From the NCBI RefSeq assembly GCF_000313135.1, contig NW_004457584.1:398768-462767 (forward strand): DNA of 64,000 nt, in the 5' to 3' direction. Positions 1 to 12,403 of the stretch are shown here, piece after piece. How positions within the stretch are numbered: position 1 is the first letter of the stretch; each line of letters starts with the position of its first letter. The notes below the pieces were generated by a model, which worked only from the letters and a program-made list of their open reading frames with translations, made no database searches and was not told where the DNA came from. The stretch is from Acanthamoeba castellanii str. Neff (lineage: Eukaryota; Discosea; Longamoebia; Acanthamoebidae). A program made the position numbers and the translations under genes.

Positions 1-307
1 CCTCACGGTTGGCAATGTCATAGGCCATCGCTATGACTGCTGCCGCCTGTGCGGGGGGCTTGCATATATCGTCGCGTTGTGTGGACATCGAGTGGTGTAC
101 TATCTCCAAGCGCACTTCCACGCCGTCAATCAACCGCTTGGGATATCCCTCCCTTACCAGACACTGGTGCAGCACAGCCGTCCCTATCATCCGCACACCG
201 CACACCGCACACCGCACACCACACACATGCATAGAACGACACGTTCAGCCGGCCTTCGCAACAACGATGGGTGGTTGGCTTCACCTGGTTCGCTCACAAG
301 GATGACC

Positions 308-1819
308 TTATAGGTCGGCGCAGATAGCGCACTTCCTGCCTCCACGAACACGCGCGGCTTTACTGTGTGCGGTGTGTGCGGTGTGCGGTGTGTTGCGAGG
401 TAAGGCGGTGGTACGGAGGGAGATGGCGTGCTGCTTGAGACGTGGATGCAGCCATGTCATGTAGCGGCCCTTCCAGGTTTCGCCGCCATCAAGAGCCAAG
501 CGCCACCTCTTGTCACAGAACTGCTGCCACAGGATGTTGTGGCTACAGAACCCGTCGAATATCTGCACACATCATACGATCACAACATTAATGTCACACC
601 GATGTTAGACAGTGTCAACATTCATTCCGAATCGGTACGTACCGAGGCTGCCGTGCACAGGTCGTAGGGTTCGAGCCGGGAGAATATGTTGGCCAACAAT
701 TCGAGGGGCAGCGCCCGCATCAGCTCATACCCCTCCGGAAACTATGATTGGTCACACATTCAACCGCAAACCATCAGAATGCAATGACAGGCATCCGCAC
801 CGCGCCAACACACGTGGTGGGAAGGAGTACATCGCCACTGTGCGCAGTGAGGCTGTATTGCTTGGCATAGGCCACGAGGATAGTGCGGATAAGGGGCGAT
901 TGGGCGGCGTGGTCCATGGCGGTGCGGCCCTGGTGATCCGTGCGGCTGATATCGTTCACGTGGCCGCCCTGCAGCATGAACACCACCGCCGCCCAATTGC
1001 CATATCCACATGCCAGCTGGAACGGTGTCACGCCGTCGGCGTCGCCTCTGATTGGGAGCATGTAAGCGTGTCTTGCTAGTCATTGATGTAGAACATATAT
1101 AGGGATTCGAACGGGGAGAGTTACTGATTAGGATCAGCACCGGCGGCCAGCAGGAGTTGCCACCAGCGGATGGCGGGCGGCGGGGTGCGCCACACCAACG
1201 ACCACGCGTTGAATCGCGTCACCCAATGCACCCCCTTCACGGGCTACGGGGACAGCCAACACAAAACGATCATCAGCTCCATCACTACCACGACCCTCAC
1301 AACACATCCCTGGGATAGGGGCGTAGTGTCACCGGTGTAGGGAAGGGTCCGCCCTTCTGGATGACGGCAAGGACGTGGAGTTCGTTGCAGAGCCGCGTGG
1401 TGTCGCGTTGGGAGCGTGCGCCCTGGTCCACCAGCAGCCGCGCCATGGCCTCCTGCCGGCACCGCACAGCTGCGAGCAGAGGCCACACCCCCTCTCCGTC
1501 CACTCCATTCACGTCCTCCCGATCTGCCCGTCGAAAATACTTTCATCAATTCTGGTCCGTCCTGGCCACGCGGGCGTTTTCTTTACACCACCGCACACGC
1601 ACACCCCCCGGTGGTTGGAGCCTCACCTTGGTAGAGCTCTCGTCGCAGGAGAAAGCTGCTTGGTACTTTCTGGTGCTCTCTGCTGAAGCTGGCGCTGCTC
1701 GGGTACTCAGGTTGTGGTTGGTGTGGCCGCTGGTCCCACGCGCTTAACACCTTGTGTGCCGGAGCTAAGGGCAGTGGAGGAGAAGTGTTGGGCTGACGTG
1801 GCCAGAGACCTCGTCCCAC
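308..1819 (-). CDS. Ankyrin-repeat and F-box protein (5' and 3' ends uncertain)
   Basis: Exons can be joined in frame on the minus strand. An exon ending in RRELYQ (about 1625) splices to one starting at 1523 (DREDVNGVDGEG...), which reads as an ankyrin repeat with LLAAVRCRQEAMARLLVDQGA. Further exons near 1140-1230 (LLLAAGADPNQ) and 774-1042 (GVTPFQLACGYGN; GRTAMDHAAQS) add two or three more repeats. An exon at about 664-735 reads ALPLELLANIFSRLEPYDL, a typical F-box, followed near 430-575 by W- and C-rich sequence with CDKRW and ETWKGRYMTWLHP, as seen after F-boxes. By family knowledge the F-box would bind Skp1 of an SCF ubiquitin ligase and the ankyrin repeats would recruit substrate. An F-box C-terminal to the repeats is the less usual order. 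No ATG is certain upstream of about 1760, and the last exon may end at 308 or continue past the left edge. Confidence 0.6.
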
Positions 1820-2040
1820 GCCCGGAACACTCGACCTTGGCCGTGTGTGGTCGCTGCGGTTGGCTGTGGCGTGCGATCGCGCAGGGGGCGGGCCATTGTT
1901 GTTGTGTTTCTAATTTGCCGGATTATTGTTCTCCTTCGCTGGGGAATTGGTCTGTGAAACTTCGTGTGTGTGAAGTGAAAACTAACCAAAAGGAAAGAGA
2001 AAATTCATGCATACACTTGGAGGGTATTGTAGACCAACAT

Positions 2041-2567
2041 CTATCATCTACTCAAGATTAGCACCATTGGGCTTGCCAACCAGCACTCTGCTGCACAAAA
2101 TATAACTCCTGTACCTGGGTCACCACACTGCTGGCAGATGAGACAAGGCACACATTCTTCCACAGCAACCACCACCTTAACATCCACACTCTGACCCACT
2201 CTGATCTGCACACCACACTTCAACATGTCAAGCCAGCTCTTCCCACCTTCACCTCACAAGCCCTCTCTGCACTCACACTCACTCCTTCCTCTCCCTCTAC
2301 ACCACTACCTGCACCACATCTGCACCAGCACACCTTGTTTCTCTGCTCTGCCCTTGAGTGCACCTTCCTCCAGACATGGGCACAAGTCCAGGGCTACACA
2401 AGCAGCTGGACACCTACAAGAAGCTCTACCTCACAATCCTACACCCTGACCAAGCACAGGAAGGAGTCTGTCATTTGTAAACATGCTTTTGTTTTTGACT
2501 TCAAGTTGCTGTTAACTGTGGAATGCAGGCCTACCTGACCAAGGAAGAATCAAGAGGGCACCTTTAT
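2041..2567. other. CpG-free intergenic island A
   Basis: No CG dinucleotide occurs in these 527 bases, although genes on both sides are rich in CpG. CA and TG are abundant, as expected from deamination of methylated CpG. No recognisable protein is encoded in any frame. It lies between the ankyrin/F-box gene and the diacylglycerol kinase start. The remaining 120 bases up to the kinase ATG regain CpG and presumably hold its promoter. Confidence 0.7.
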
Positions 2568-2690
2568 TCGCCTTTGTCATTTTCGCAGATATTTGGCCAT
2601 GGAGACTGCCACGTAGGCTGGCTCCAAAAACAGTTAAAAAACCTAGATTATTGTTGCGCCGATTTACACCTGCGCCGAAACCTTCTCAAC

Positions 2691-5600
2691 ATGGAGGCGC
2701 TGCGCACTTTCCTTCTCGCCGAGGAGAGGCCTGACCGCGACCCCACCCTCGCCATGAAAGGTACATTTTTGTTTGTCTTGAATATATTTTTTAATAATTA
2801 CTAAATTATATGATTAATCTATTTTAAATTGTTGTTGATTTATTGCGTCTTTTTCCCTGGGGCTGCAGTGGGCGGGCACGTGTTGGTGCCCACGAGGTTC
2901 AACAAGCCGAGCCACTGCGACCACTGCGGCCTCATGATTTGGGGCCTCATCGGGAAGCAGGGACTCAGCTGCACCGAGTGCCGCTACAAGTGTCACTACG
3001 AGTGCGAGGAGAAGACCACCAAGCTCTGCAAGGAGACCACCGCACACCCGCCCGTCCCCGGCCTCGCCGCTCCCGTACACACGCTCACCACCGCCTCGCC
3101 TTTCCTGAACCTCTCATTCATCGTGTGGCGTGTGCGGCGTGTGCGGCGTGTGCGGCGTGTGTGGTGTGTGTGGCGTGTGCGACGTGTGCGGTGAGCTGCA
3201 GGGAGTGCACGAGTTCGCTTCGATCGATCTGTACGCCAAGGGGCTGCTGCTGGGGGACATCCTCTACTGCAACGTGTGCCGGCGCAGCATCCTCAACGCC
3301 CTCGGCGGCCTCCAGTGCGTGGGTACTCCTCGCCTTCTTCGACTCACTTCTCTTTCTCTCTTTCTCTTTCTTAGAGCACGTCGCGTGGTCTCTTTGTCAT
3401 TGTCTTAATGTGCCGCGCGTGGCGTGTTGCGTGTCGTGCGATGCATGTGTTTGTGAAAGTGTGTGGCTACTTGTCGCACTCGGACTGTAAAGACAAGGCC
3501 GACGTAAACTGCGTGATTCCGTTCCTCCCACAAACCGCCGATAAGGTCCTCCCGCCTCCACTTGTCCGGGGCACCCATCTTCCTCTTATTCACTTTAAGT
3601 TGCGCTTGTTTTGTGCGCGTGCGATGTGTGCGATGTGTGTGTGTGTGTGTGTGTTTATGTGTGTTGGGCTGATCTAGGCTGACGAGAACGACGACCTTCC
3701 TGAGACGGTGCCCCTGCCGAGTGAATTCCTGCAGGACCAGCAGAAATCGATCCCGGCACCATCCGCGAAGCCCGCCGACGACGACGAAGAAGAAGAGGAG
3801 CAAGAGGCACGTGATGGCAATGGCGAAAAAGAAAAGGAAAAGGAAAAAGAAATAGAAAAGAAGAAGAGCCGGTCGGCCAGGCGTCGGGACTCGAAGCGGA
3901 AGACGAAGGCCAAGCACGAGCGACTCGGGCGGCCGATCGACACCGGGGTCGAGGAGTGGGAGCGGAGCCCGAAGGCCGGTCCCACGGTCCTCGCAACGTG
4001 GCCCCACCACTGGGTGGAGGGCAATCTGCCCTCGAGCGCCCTCTGCATGTTCTGCGCCGAATCCATCACCTCAGGTACACGTGCGGTTTTGTGTGTGTTG
4101 TGTGTGTGTGTGTGTGTGTGTGTGACGATGTGTATGCAGTCGTGTGTGGCTGATAGCCAAACTTGTACTACAGGCAGCAAGATGTCGGGCTATCGGTGCT
4201 ATTGGTGCGGCGGCATGGTACGTAGCAATGAAGTCGCAATGACCTTTGTGTGTGCGTCGTGTGCGTGTCTTAGCTAAACTATGTGTCGTGTGTGCTGTGC
4301 AGGTGCATTCGGAGTGTCGCCGGCTGAGCACCGTCTGCACGTTCGGCAAGCGCGCGGACATCATCCTTCCACCCTTCTGCATTTCTCCATACCAAGATTC
4401 CGCTCGCCCTCACATCGCTTGGAAGGTGCCCAGTGTGTGCGTGTCGTGTCGTGTCGTGTCGTGTGCGGTGCGCACATGCTGACAGTGAGGCGGTCGGAGC
4501 AGATTCACCCGGAAAAGCTGCCGGCGGTGTGCCAGCGTCCCCTGTTGGTGTTTATCAACCCGCGGTCCGGCGGGCAGCAGGGAGAGCTCATCATCCGGGG
4601 CCTCAAGTCCCTCATCAACCCCCTCCAGATATTCGATCTCCGCAACGGCGGACCCAAGCCCGGGTAACCACACACACACACACACACAAGCACACACAAG
4701 CACACGCACCACACACGGCATACACGCGCACACCACCACACGCGACAAAAGTTTAACGACGAAGATTGCGTTGCAGGCTAGAGACGTTCGGGGCGCTGGT
4801 GGAGGCCGGACGCGACTTTGCGATCCTGGGGTGCGGAGGCGACGGCACCATCGGCTGGATCTGCTCCGAGCTCGACAAGACTGGCTGGCCCGTCGAGCGG
4901 ATGCCTTCCGTACTCCCCCCCCCTCTCCCTCTCCCTCCTTCGCTTCGTTCTTTTTTCTTCGTTCTTCGTTCTTCGCCTTTCGCTTTCTTTTCTCCGCTTC
5001 TCAATCGCGTGTTGGGCCGCGGCTTGCGTGTGTGCAGGTGGCCGTACTTCCACTGGGCACGGGCAACGATCTCGCGCGCTCCCTCGGCTGGGGCGGAGGG
5101 TACCACGGCTGCATCACACAAACACACCACACACACAAACACACACACACACACCGTCGCTACCACTGGCACTCACCGCACGAGCGTGTGCTGTGTGTCG
5201 CGTGACTTGCGGTGTGTGTGCGGTCTGCAGATACGACGGGGAGAGCCTGCAGGAGCTGCTGGAGGAGATCGAGCGGGCGCACACGGTGTTGCTGGACCGC
5301 TGGCGGATCACCATCACGCGCACCCATCATCGTGACGCCGACGAGAAGGAAATCGACAGCCTCGACCTCGCCGAAGAGCTCCCGGGCGAGAGCCTCCAGA
5401 AGGTCTACATCGCCAACAACTACTTCAGCGTCGGTACGCACACCGCACACGCACCTGCAAACCAAGACGCACACAGGACACACGCGACACACACCACACA
5501 CCCTACACGATCTTCAACAATGACATTTTCCATGAGCAGGCATCGACGCCAAGGTGGCGCTTGAGTTTCACTTGGCTCGCGAGAGTCGCCCGGAGCGGTT

Positions 5601-6508
5601 CACCAGCCGCGGAGTCAACAAACTCAAGTTCGTCTCTCTACCCCCCCCCGCTCTCAAATGACCGACGCGAACGATAACTCATCCTTTTCGCTTCGTTCTT
5701 CATTCTTTCTTTCTTTCGTTCTTCATTCTTTGTCGGTGCGTGGTGGCTGCAGGTATTTCGAGCTGGGCGCGGCGGCGCTGTTCGACGGGTGCGCGGGCCT
5801 GAGCAAGAACCTCACGCTCGAGGTGGACGGGTGCGAGATTGCGATCCCGCGCTCGGTGGAGGGCGTCATCGTGACCAACCTCCCCAGCTGGGCCGGCGGC
5901 ACCAACCTATGGGACCCGCCCGAGGAGGTAACCCACCAATCATCTGCTACTTCCACATTACATTATAAATTTCTATATATATTTATATATATGGCCAATA
6001 AGTGAGCTAATGTTGTGTGTCGTGCGCATCGTGTCGTGTTGTGTTGTATCGCAGGGCTCGAAGCCAATCTCGCACAGCGATCGCATGATCGAGGTGGTGG
6101 GCCTCAAGGGCGCAGCGCACTTGGGCATGATCAAGGCCAAGCAGACCCTTCTCAGCGGCGGACCCATCCAACTCGCCCAAGGCCGAGAGGTACACTCATC
6201 GTCATCATAACCTTTGTTTTTTCCAACTGTAATCATATAGTTTTTGTATTATTTATAATTGATTATTGTAATTGTTATTGTTATTGTTTTTTTCTGTTAG
6301 CTGAGTGTAACGGTGTGGGGTGCGTGTTGGCGTTCAGGTGAGCCTCACGTTGAAGGAGCAGGCGGTGCCGGTGCAGGTGGACGGAGAGCCGTGGCTGCAG
6401 CAGCCGTGCACGATCCGGATCGTGCACCACAGCCAGGTGCCCATGCTACGCCGCCGCGGCGAACCCGACTACCCCTCAGCCCCGACCGGTTCCACCTTCC
6501 TCCTCTGA
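2691..6508 (+). CDS. Diacylglycerol kinase
   Basis: Phosphorylates diacylglycerol to phosphatidic acid with ATP at membranes. The ATG at 2691 opens a short exon ([12 protein letters not shown]...), and the next exon carries a complete C1 zinc finger ([17 protein letters not shown] ... CHYEC). A second cysteine-rich unit ([12 protein letters not shown]) follows, then an acidic/lysine-rich linker and the C1-like unit typical of this family: [23 protein letters not shown] and HSECRR. The catalytic domain begins [13 protein letters not shown], has the nucleotide-binding signature [10 protein letters not shown] and continues with [19 protein letters not shown]. The accessory domain follows ([20 protein letters not shown] and [12 protein letters not shown]). 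It ends PTGSTFLL at the stop at 6506-6508. About a dozen introns interrupt it, several with long GT or CA microsatellites (3609-3655, 4081-4123, 4668-4700). The junction before the RPLLVF exon (4440-4500) has more than one possible donor. Confidence 0.92.
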
Positions 6509-6766
6509 CGCCTTGGACCCAAACAATCATAAAACAAATCATAAGGCCTCGTTCAAAAGCCTCTTTTGCTTAAATTTACACTTTAAAATAAGATAAAATA
6601 AGATATAGATTTTATTTTATTTTATTGTATTGTATTTGAGGAGGATGGGCAACAGAGGAAGCAGGAAGCAGGGTACCCCCCACTGGTGTTTGTGAGTAAA
6701 AACAGTGCCCCCCAACTAAAGAATGAAAACGACGGGCCAGCTGCCGCTCCTCCCACCGAGTTGCGG

Positions 6767-8067
6767 ATGCCCACGACCCCGGGCGGCCAGCTGGTGGCCA
6801 AGCTCCTCCTTATTGGCAACTCAAGTGCGGCCCCCTCCATCTTCTTTCTTCTTCCTGTTCTTCTATTCTCTTCCGCCAGGGTCCAAAAACTGTGCGTGTG
6901 CCACTGCGCATGTGCGGCACAACGACCCAGACACGAAGAAGAACGCCCTGCTGAGGCGCTTCACCGACTCTGAGTGGGCCGCCTCAACGCGCACCACCGG
7001 GTACGGACCAGTCTGTTGCTGCCACCTAAGTACCGTAACAACACCATCATCCCTCATCTCTCTCCTCTCCCCAAAAAAGCATCGATTACCAGCTTCGCAC
7101 GATCGAGATCGACGACAGGACTGTCGTATGTTCCAGGGCATCATTTGGGGCGTTCATGTGCAACCAAGCAACCATGGTTGTTGTATGTTGTTGTATGTTG
7201 TTTGTGCGTTGGCTTGGCACAGAGAGTGCAAATGTGGGACACGGCCGGGCAGGAGCGATTTCGGAGCATCACCACGGCCTACTACCGCGGCGCTCACGGC
7301 CTCATGTTTGTCTTCTCCGTCTCCGGTACGCACAACGCACCCACACCAAAATATACAGACATGTTCATGTGTTCATGTGTTCTACACAAAAAAATGGCGG
7401 CAGACATGCTCTAACTCCGATCGCCTGGTCGGAGCGAGCGCAGACCGGCGGTCGTTCGACGACCTGTCCAACTGGATCAACTCTGCGACGCAGCACGGCA
7501 AGGCCCACACACCCCGACTGCTCGTCGGCGACGTGTCCTCCTCAGACGCGGGCGACCACCTGCCTCGGGTGGTGAGCCGCGAGGAGGCACTGGCCTTCGC
7601 CACCTCCGGCATGAAGTACATCGAAGGTGCGCCTCGACCGCCCTCCTCCTACGCATTCACCACCTGGGTTGATGGTGCGGCACCGCACGACAGACACACA
7701 CACACACACACACACCATACACGACAAGCGCTATGTAAATTGTAACAATCAACCTGTGTGGTCGGGACGGGCTGCAGTCGACGTGGGCAAGGGCGAGGGG
7801 GTGGAGGAGGCCTTCTTCACGCTGACGCGCGATGCCGTGCGGCGATACGTGGAGGGCCTGGCCCCGACGCGGCACCTCTATGGCGGCGGCCCGGGCATGC
7901 TGCCGATGAGCCCCGCCAGCCTGGTCCACCTGTGCGTGGCCCACCTCGTCACGGCCCACCACGCCGACCCTCGAGCCCTCGAGGCCCACACCCGCCACCT
8001 GCCCGCCGAGCTCCGGGAGCGCATATCATGCGCTGTGGCTGATCCCTTGCTTTCGATCGAAAAATAA
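6767..8067 (+). CDS. Rab-like protein with degenerate nucleotide-binding motifs
   Basis: The Rab fold is evident: [12 protein letters not shown] at the first strand, [22 protein letters not shown], then the intact switch II stretch [20 protein letters not shown], followed by GLMFVFSVS and [11 protein letters not shown]. The other guanine-nucleotide motifs are lost. The P-loop (expected GxxxxGKS/T) reads GNS followed by residues without a GK pair whichever splice is used (acceptor near 6886 or 6953). The NKxD site reads [10 protein letters not shown], and the SAK site reads [11 protein letters not shown]. There is no C-terminal prenylation cysteine. Instead a tail of about 75 residues includes [13 protein letters not shown] and LPAELRERI, spaced like a SOCS-box or F-box-like helix pair. 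The start is taken at the first in-frame ATG, 6767. The protein is probably a non-GTPase scaffold; a mis-spliced first exon is the main alternative. Confidence 0.75.
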
Positions 8068-8198
8068 GGTATAAAATATATATATAATTATATATATATT
8101 ATTCCTTATTTTTATCTGTTTTTAATACATAACTCGGGGAACATATTTACATTTGATTTTATTGTGAAATGATGGAAATTGTTCTGACTAACTACAAG

Positions 8199-11100
8199 TT
8201 AGTGGTGGCCAAGGCTGGTGCGCAGGGCGCTGCGCTGTTGTGTGCTGGCCCGGGAGGCGCGTAGGGAGGCGCGCGTGCGGTCGGTCTTGGCGAGCTTGAG
8301 GGTGACGAAGACCAGCGAGAGCATGAGCTCGATGAGCGCCACCACCAGCAGCTCCCACACCACCCCCGCCCCCGAGTACTCGCCCTCAGCGCCCTCGCCG
8401 CCCTGGTAGTAGGCGTCGTGCCGGCGGCTGGGACCTTGCCACCACCACACCACCGCCAGCAGCCACTGCCCGATGATGCAGGCCCACTGCAGACGCGCCA
8501 CATGCCGCCTGCAAACACAACAAAGTTGTCGTGTTGCGTGAACGTTGTCAGTACATCGTGTGCGTCGTGTCGTGCGTGTGCGGTTGCGCGTCGTGCGTCA
8601 GTTGTGGTGTTCGTGTGCGTGTGCGGTTGTGCGTAGGGCGCGTTGAGGGTACCCGACGGGCAGGCACAGGAGCATGGTGCCGAGGGAGAGGGCGACCATC
8701 AGGTGGATGTACCACGACGACCACGATTGCGCCATATCCACGCACAACGCCAACTGCCCAGAAAGAGAAAAAAAATGACGTCAGATCCCACCACCGCACA
8801 CGCACACGCACACGCACACGGACCTTGATGAGGAGCGTGGTGGCAAAGAGGGATTGTCGCATGAAGGCGTCGAGGTTGTCCAGGCAGAAGTTGACGGCGG
8901 GCGCCAGGAACGCCACCACGGGCGACGGCAGCCGCAGCGCATGGAGGAGCGCCGTCGCGCTCGACAGCGCCGCCGACGCCGGCGACGCTGCGGTCGAGGA
9001 GGCGTCGTCGGCGGGCATCGACGGCGAGAAGGCCGAGGGTGTCGACGAGCGGCGAGCCGGGCTGAGGGGCGGCGGCATGAGCTGCGACGAGCGGCGACGG
9101 AAGAGAGTCGAGCGATTGCCGCCGCTGGCCGAGGTGGTCGTCGTGGTCGTGGCGGCAGACGACGCTGACGCCGACGACGGCGATGAAGACGACGACGAGG
9201 CCGAGGGGATGGTGGTCTGCACGATTTGTGGCGGCAGCTCCAGCAGATGGGCCGTCGACAGCGGCGGCGGCGCCTCCGCCGGCCTGCACCCAACAAAAGA
9301 AAAGAAAAAGAATCTGTGAGAAAACGTGTGCGTGTCGTCGGGTGCGGTGGTGGTGTGATGGTGGTGGTGGGCATAGAGTACGCGGGAGGGCGCGGGGTGC
9401 CGGTGTTGTGGTGCATGACTTCAGGGATGCCCAGGATGTCGTCCACCGACGGACGCTTGGCCGGGTCGCCCTGCATCATCCACTGGATGAGCCACGTGAA
9501 GATGTGCGGCCGCGGCACCGGCGTCGACGGAAACTCGGTAATCCCCCGCGTGCTCCTGCCATCATCACCGACGTCGTGAGCGGTGAAGGGGGGGGTAAGA
9601 GAAAGAACGAAAGAGAAGAAGAAGAGAGAAAAGAGAGAAGAGAGAAGACGGAACCCGATGATTTCGCGCTCGAGGTCTTCGGTGGAGTTGACGTTGCGGA
9701 AGGGCGACTCGGAGAAGCAGAGCTCGTACAGAATCACGCCCAGCGACCACACGTCCGACTTCTCATTGTAGTCGTACAGGTACCGACCCGACGTGTCCGT
9801 GATCAACGCTGTGTGCGCACACGCGACACGCAATGACACGACACACACGATACACGACACAATAGTACGACACGGGGATGAGCGAAGTGGGTTGAGTTAT
9901 TATGTATGGGGGGGATTGTACCTTCGGGAGCCATGTAGGCGATGGTGCCCGTGTTGCCGGTGCGGGGCGCGCGTTCGCCCTGGAGAAGCGACTTGACGCT
10001 GCCAAAGTCGGTGATGAGCACCCGCGTCGTCTCCTGCTGCGTCACTGCGTCCACGCACTTGTCCAGCAGCAGGTTCTGCGGCTTCAGATCACAATGAATG
10101 ATGCCCCTGCACACCCACAACCCATAAGCATTGTGTGTGTGTGTGTGTGCGGTGTGCGGTGCGTGCGTGCGGTGCGTGCGTTACCGGTGGTGGAGATGGG
10201 AGAGGCCGTTGCAGATGTCGGTGAAGAAACTCCAAACGGTGGTGCTGTCCAGGAAATACGTGCGCGCTGTGGTCGTGTTGGTCTGCCCTCCCAAGCGGCC
10301 GTAAGTGCTACGTTGCGTGTGCGTGTGCGTGTGCGTGTGCGTGTGCGTGTGCGTGTGCGTGTGCCATTCGGAGGCGTACCAGGGGGTTGAGTGTGGCCCT
10401 CTTCTCAAAGCTGGCCCGCTTAGCACGCGCCCGACTTTCAGGAATCCTGATTGCCATAAGCAATTGTTACTAACAACACACGCACGACACACGACACGAC
10501 ACACGACACTCTTGGGCACGGACCTGTTGGGGTTGTAGAAGATGAAGTCGTGGAGGTTGCCCGCGTTGGCGTATTCGGTGAGGATGAAGAGAGTGGGGAT
10601 GTTGTCCGGCCCGAAGTCGGCGGGCTTCGTCCGCTCGAGCCACGAGTGCTTGTAGGACACGATGTTGGGGTGCTGCAGCCGCTCGAGCGCTTTCACCTCC
10701 TGCAGCACCGCTACGCGCGCCCAAAAAAGAGTTATTTGCGGAATTCGACCAGGGAATGACCGCACATTCTTGAGAATCCGCCGTTCGTACCTGCGAGCCG
10801 TGGGTGGTCGTTGCCCACTGGCACCTTCTTGATGGCGTACTTGCCCAGATTCACCTCGCCCAGCACGTGGTGGCACAGATGCACGCTGCCGAACGCGCCG
10901 CGGCCCAGGCAGGCCTCCTCGTCGAAGAACTTGTGGTAGTAGCCCTGGTTGAAGGCCCGCGACCGCAGGCTCTGCGTCCGCTGTCGCCGCGCGCGAGCCT
11001 GCCGCGCGGCCTCCCCGCCGAGACTTCGCTCAAACCCGCCGCCTGAGGTGGCACGCGCATGTGTTAACATATCCACATGACACGCACCAACACGCACCAA

Positions 11101-12158
11101 CACACACACACACACACACGATAACAAGGGGATAGGTATGAATGGTGGGGGGTTACTGCGGAGGTCGTCTTCTTCGTCGCTGCTACTGCTGAGATCGGAT
11201 TCATCGGAGGAATCGGTGCGCAAGTCATCGTCGTCGCCCATCGGCGGCGGACTACCGCTACCCCTGAAGCGAGAGCAAAATGAGAAAAGCGCATCTCACG
11301 CACGCACGCATGCCACACAAGACACGCACACGCGCGCGTAGAAAAAAACACAAAGATGAGTGCGTACCCCAGGTTGATGAGCTCGAAATAGCTCGGAGAG
11401 ACGTATCGCCTCGCCCCGGGCGGCGACGCTTGCACTGCTGACATAGTAAACACAAAATCGCACGCATCACACATAAGTGAGACACGTGAGGCCAGTTGCA
11501 GCGCAAGAGGTCGGCGGGGGAGTACTGCGGTGTTCGCGCGAGTCGTGGTGATGGTGGAGATAGGACGGGAGGTGCTGGCGACATAGCGGGCAACGGCCAC
11601 CTGCGCCACCGGCGCTCGCCTGCGGGAAGGCGGGCGTGGCCGACGGCGATATGCCCAGCTCCACCTTTTGCCTCACCACCGGCGCCACGCCCCTGTGAGT
11701 GCCGCAACAACACACACACACACAACACAACACGTCTCCATAAGATGAGCAAGTGCGTAGTGCATTGTGTCACACAGAATACAGGCTACTGACCTGGCAT
11801 CAGCAGAGAGGGAGGCGCTGGTGGTCGTGGTGGATGTAGCACTACTCCTGCTTCTGTGTATTATTGAAATATAAATAATATAATTAATTGATTTATCAAT
11901 CTGTCTGCTCAATTAGAGTATAATTAACAAATTTATCTTGATTGTTGGCACAGCAGCTGCGCTGGGCGGGCGAGGGACGTACCCGACGTAGTCGATGCTG
12001 CTGCGGCGAGGCGGGGCAGGCATGGGGATGGGTCCGTGGTGTGCGGCATAGGCACGGCCGTCCAGTATGCGTAGTGTGTGGTCGTAGCGATTGTACAGCA
12101 CAGTCTGCTTCTCGAAAGGGTTGTAGAGCACCACTTCCCACTGCCCGTGCCCGTCCAT
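8199..12158 (-). CDS. IKS1-type serine/threonine protein kinase with C-terminal membrane segments
   Basis: The N-terminus (ATG at 12158; GQWEVVLYNPFEKQTVLYN) matches the opening of the IKS/iksA family, as does a small cysteine motif, RCPLCRQHLP, near 11590. The kinase domain starts at FFDEEACLGRGAFGSVHLC, with the lysine in YAIKKVPVG, then LQHPNIVSYKHSWLE and LFILTEYANAGNL. The catalytic loop is GIIHCDLKPQNLLL (HCD rather than HRD, usual for this family), followed by DFGSVK, YMAPE and KSDVWSLGVILYELCF. It ends with RPSVDDILGIPE. A Ser/Ala-rich linker (about 8860-9290) leads to hydrophobic stretches, including SSWYIHLMVALSLGTMLLCL, WACIIGQWLLAVVWWW and WELLVVALIELMLSLVFV, suggesting three or more membrane spans. 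The end, RTSLGHH and stop at 8199, converges on the Rab-like gene. Many introns carry GTGTGC repeats. Confidence 0.85.
10316..10363. repeat. (GTGTGC)n microsatellite in an IKS kinase intron
   Basis: About eight tandem copies of the GTGTGC hexamer lie inside an intron of the minus-strand kinase. The same hexamer or its complement recurs in introns throughout the window. Confidence 0.9.
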
Positions 12159-12403
12159 CTTGTTGAGGCTCAGTCTCTTCAAGACCGTTTGGCAATCGTG
12201 TTTTGTGTGCTTGCTGGTGTAGACATCCACGTCATCTCAAAAAAAATAAACATATTATAAAAACAAAGTGTGTAGAAGATGTTGTTCGTGATGATGAGTG
12301 TACACCCGATGTTGTGGGTTGCATTACTTGCTTGTTGTTGTGGTGGATGGTAGGTAGGTAGGTTGGTAGGTTGGTTGGTTTGTTTGGTTGGTTAGTTGAT
12401 TGA

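Noticed and set aside
8548..9860. Long plus- and minus-strand open frames rich in Arg/Pro over the kinase linker
   Set aside because: They are shadows of the GC-rich Ser/Ala linker of the IKS kinase in other frames and run through its introns.
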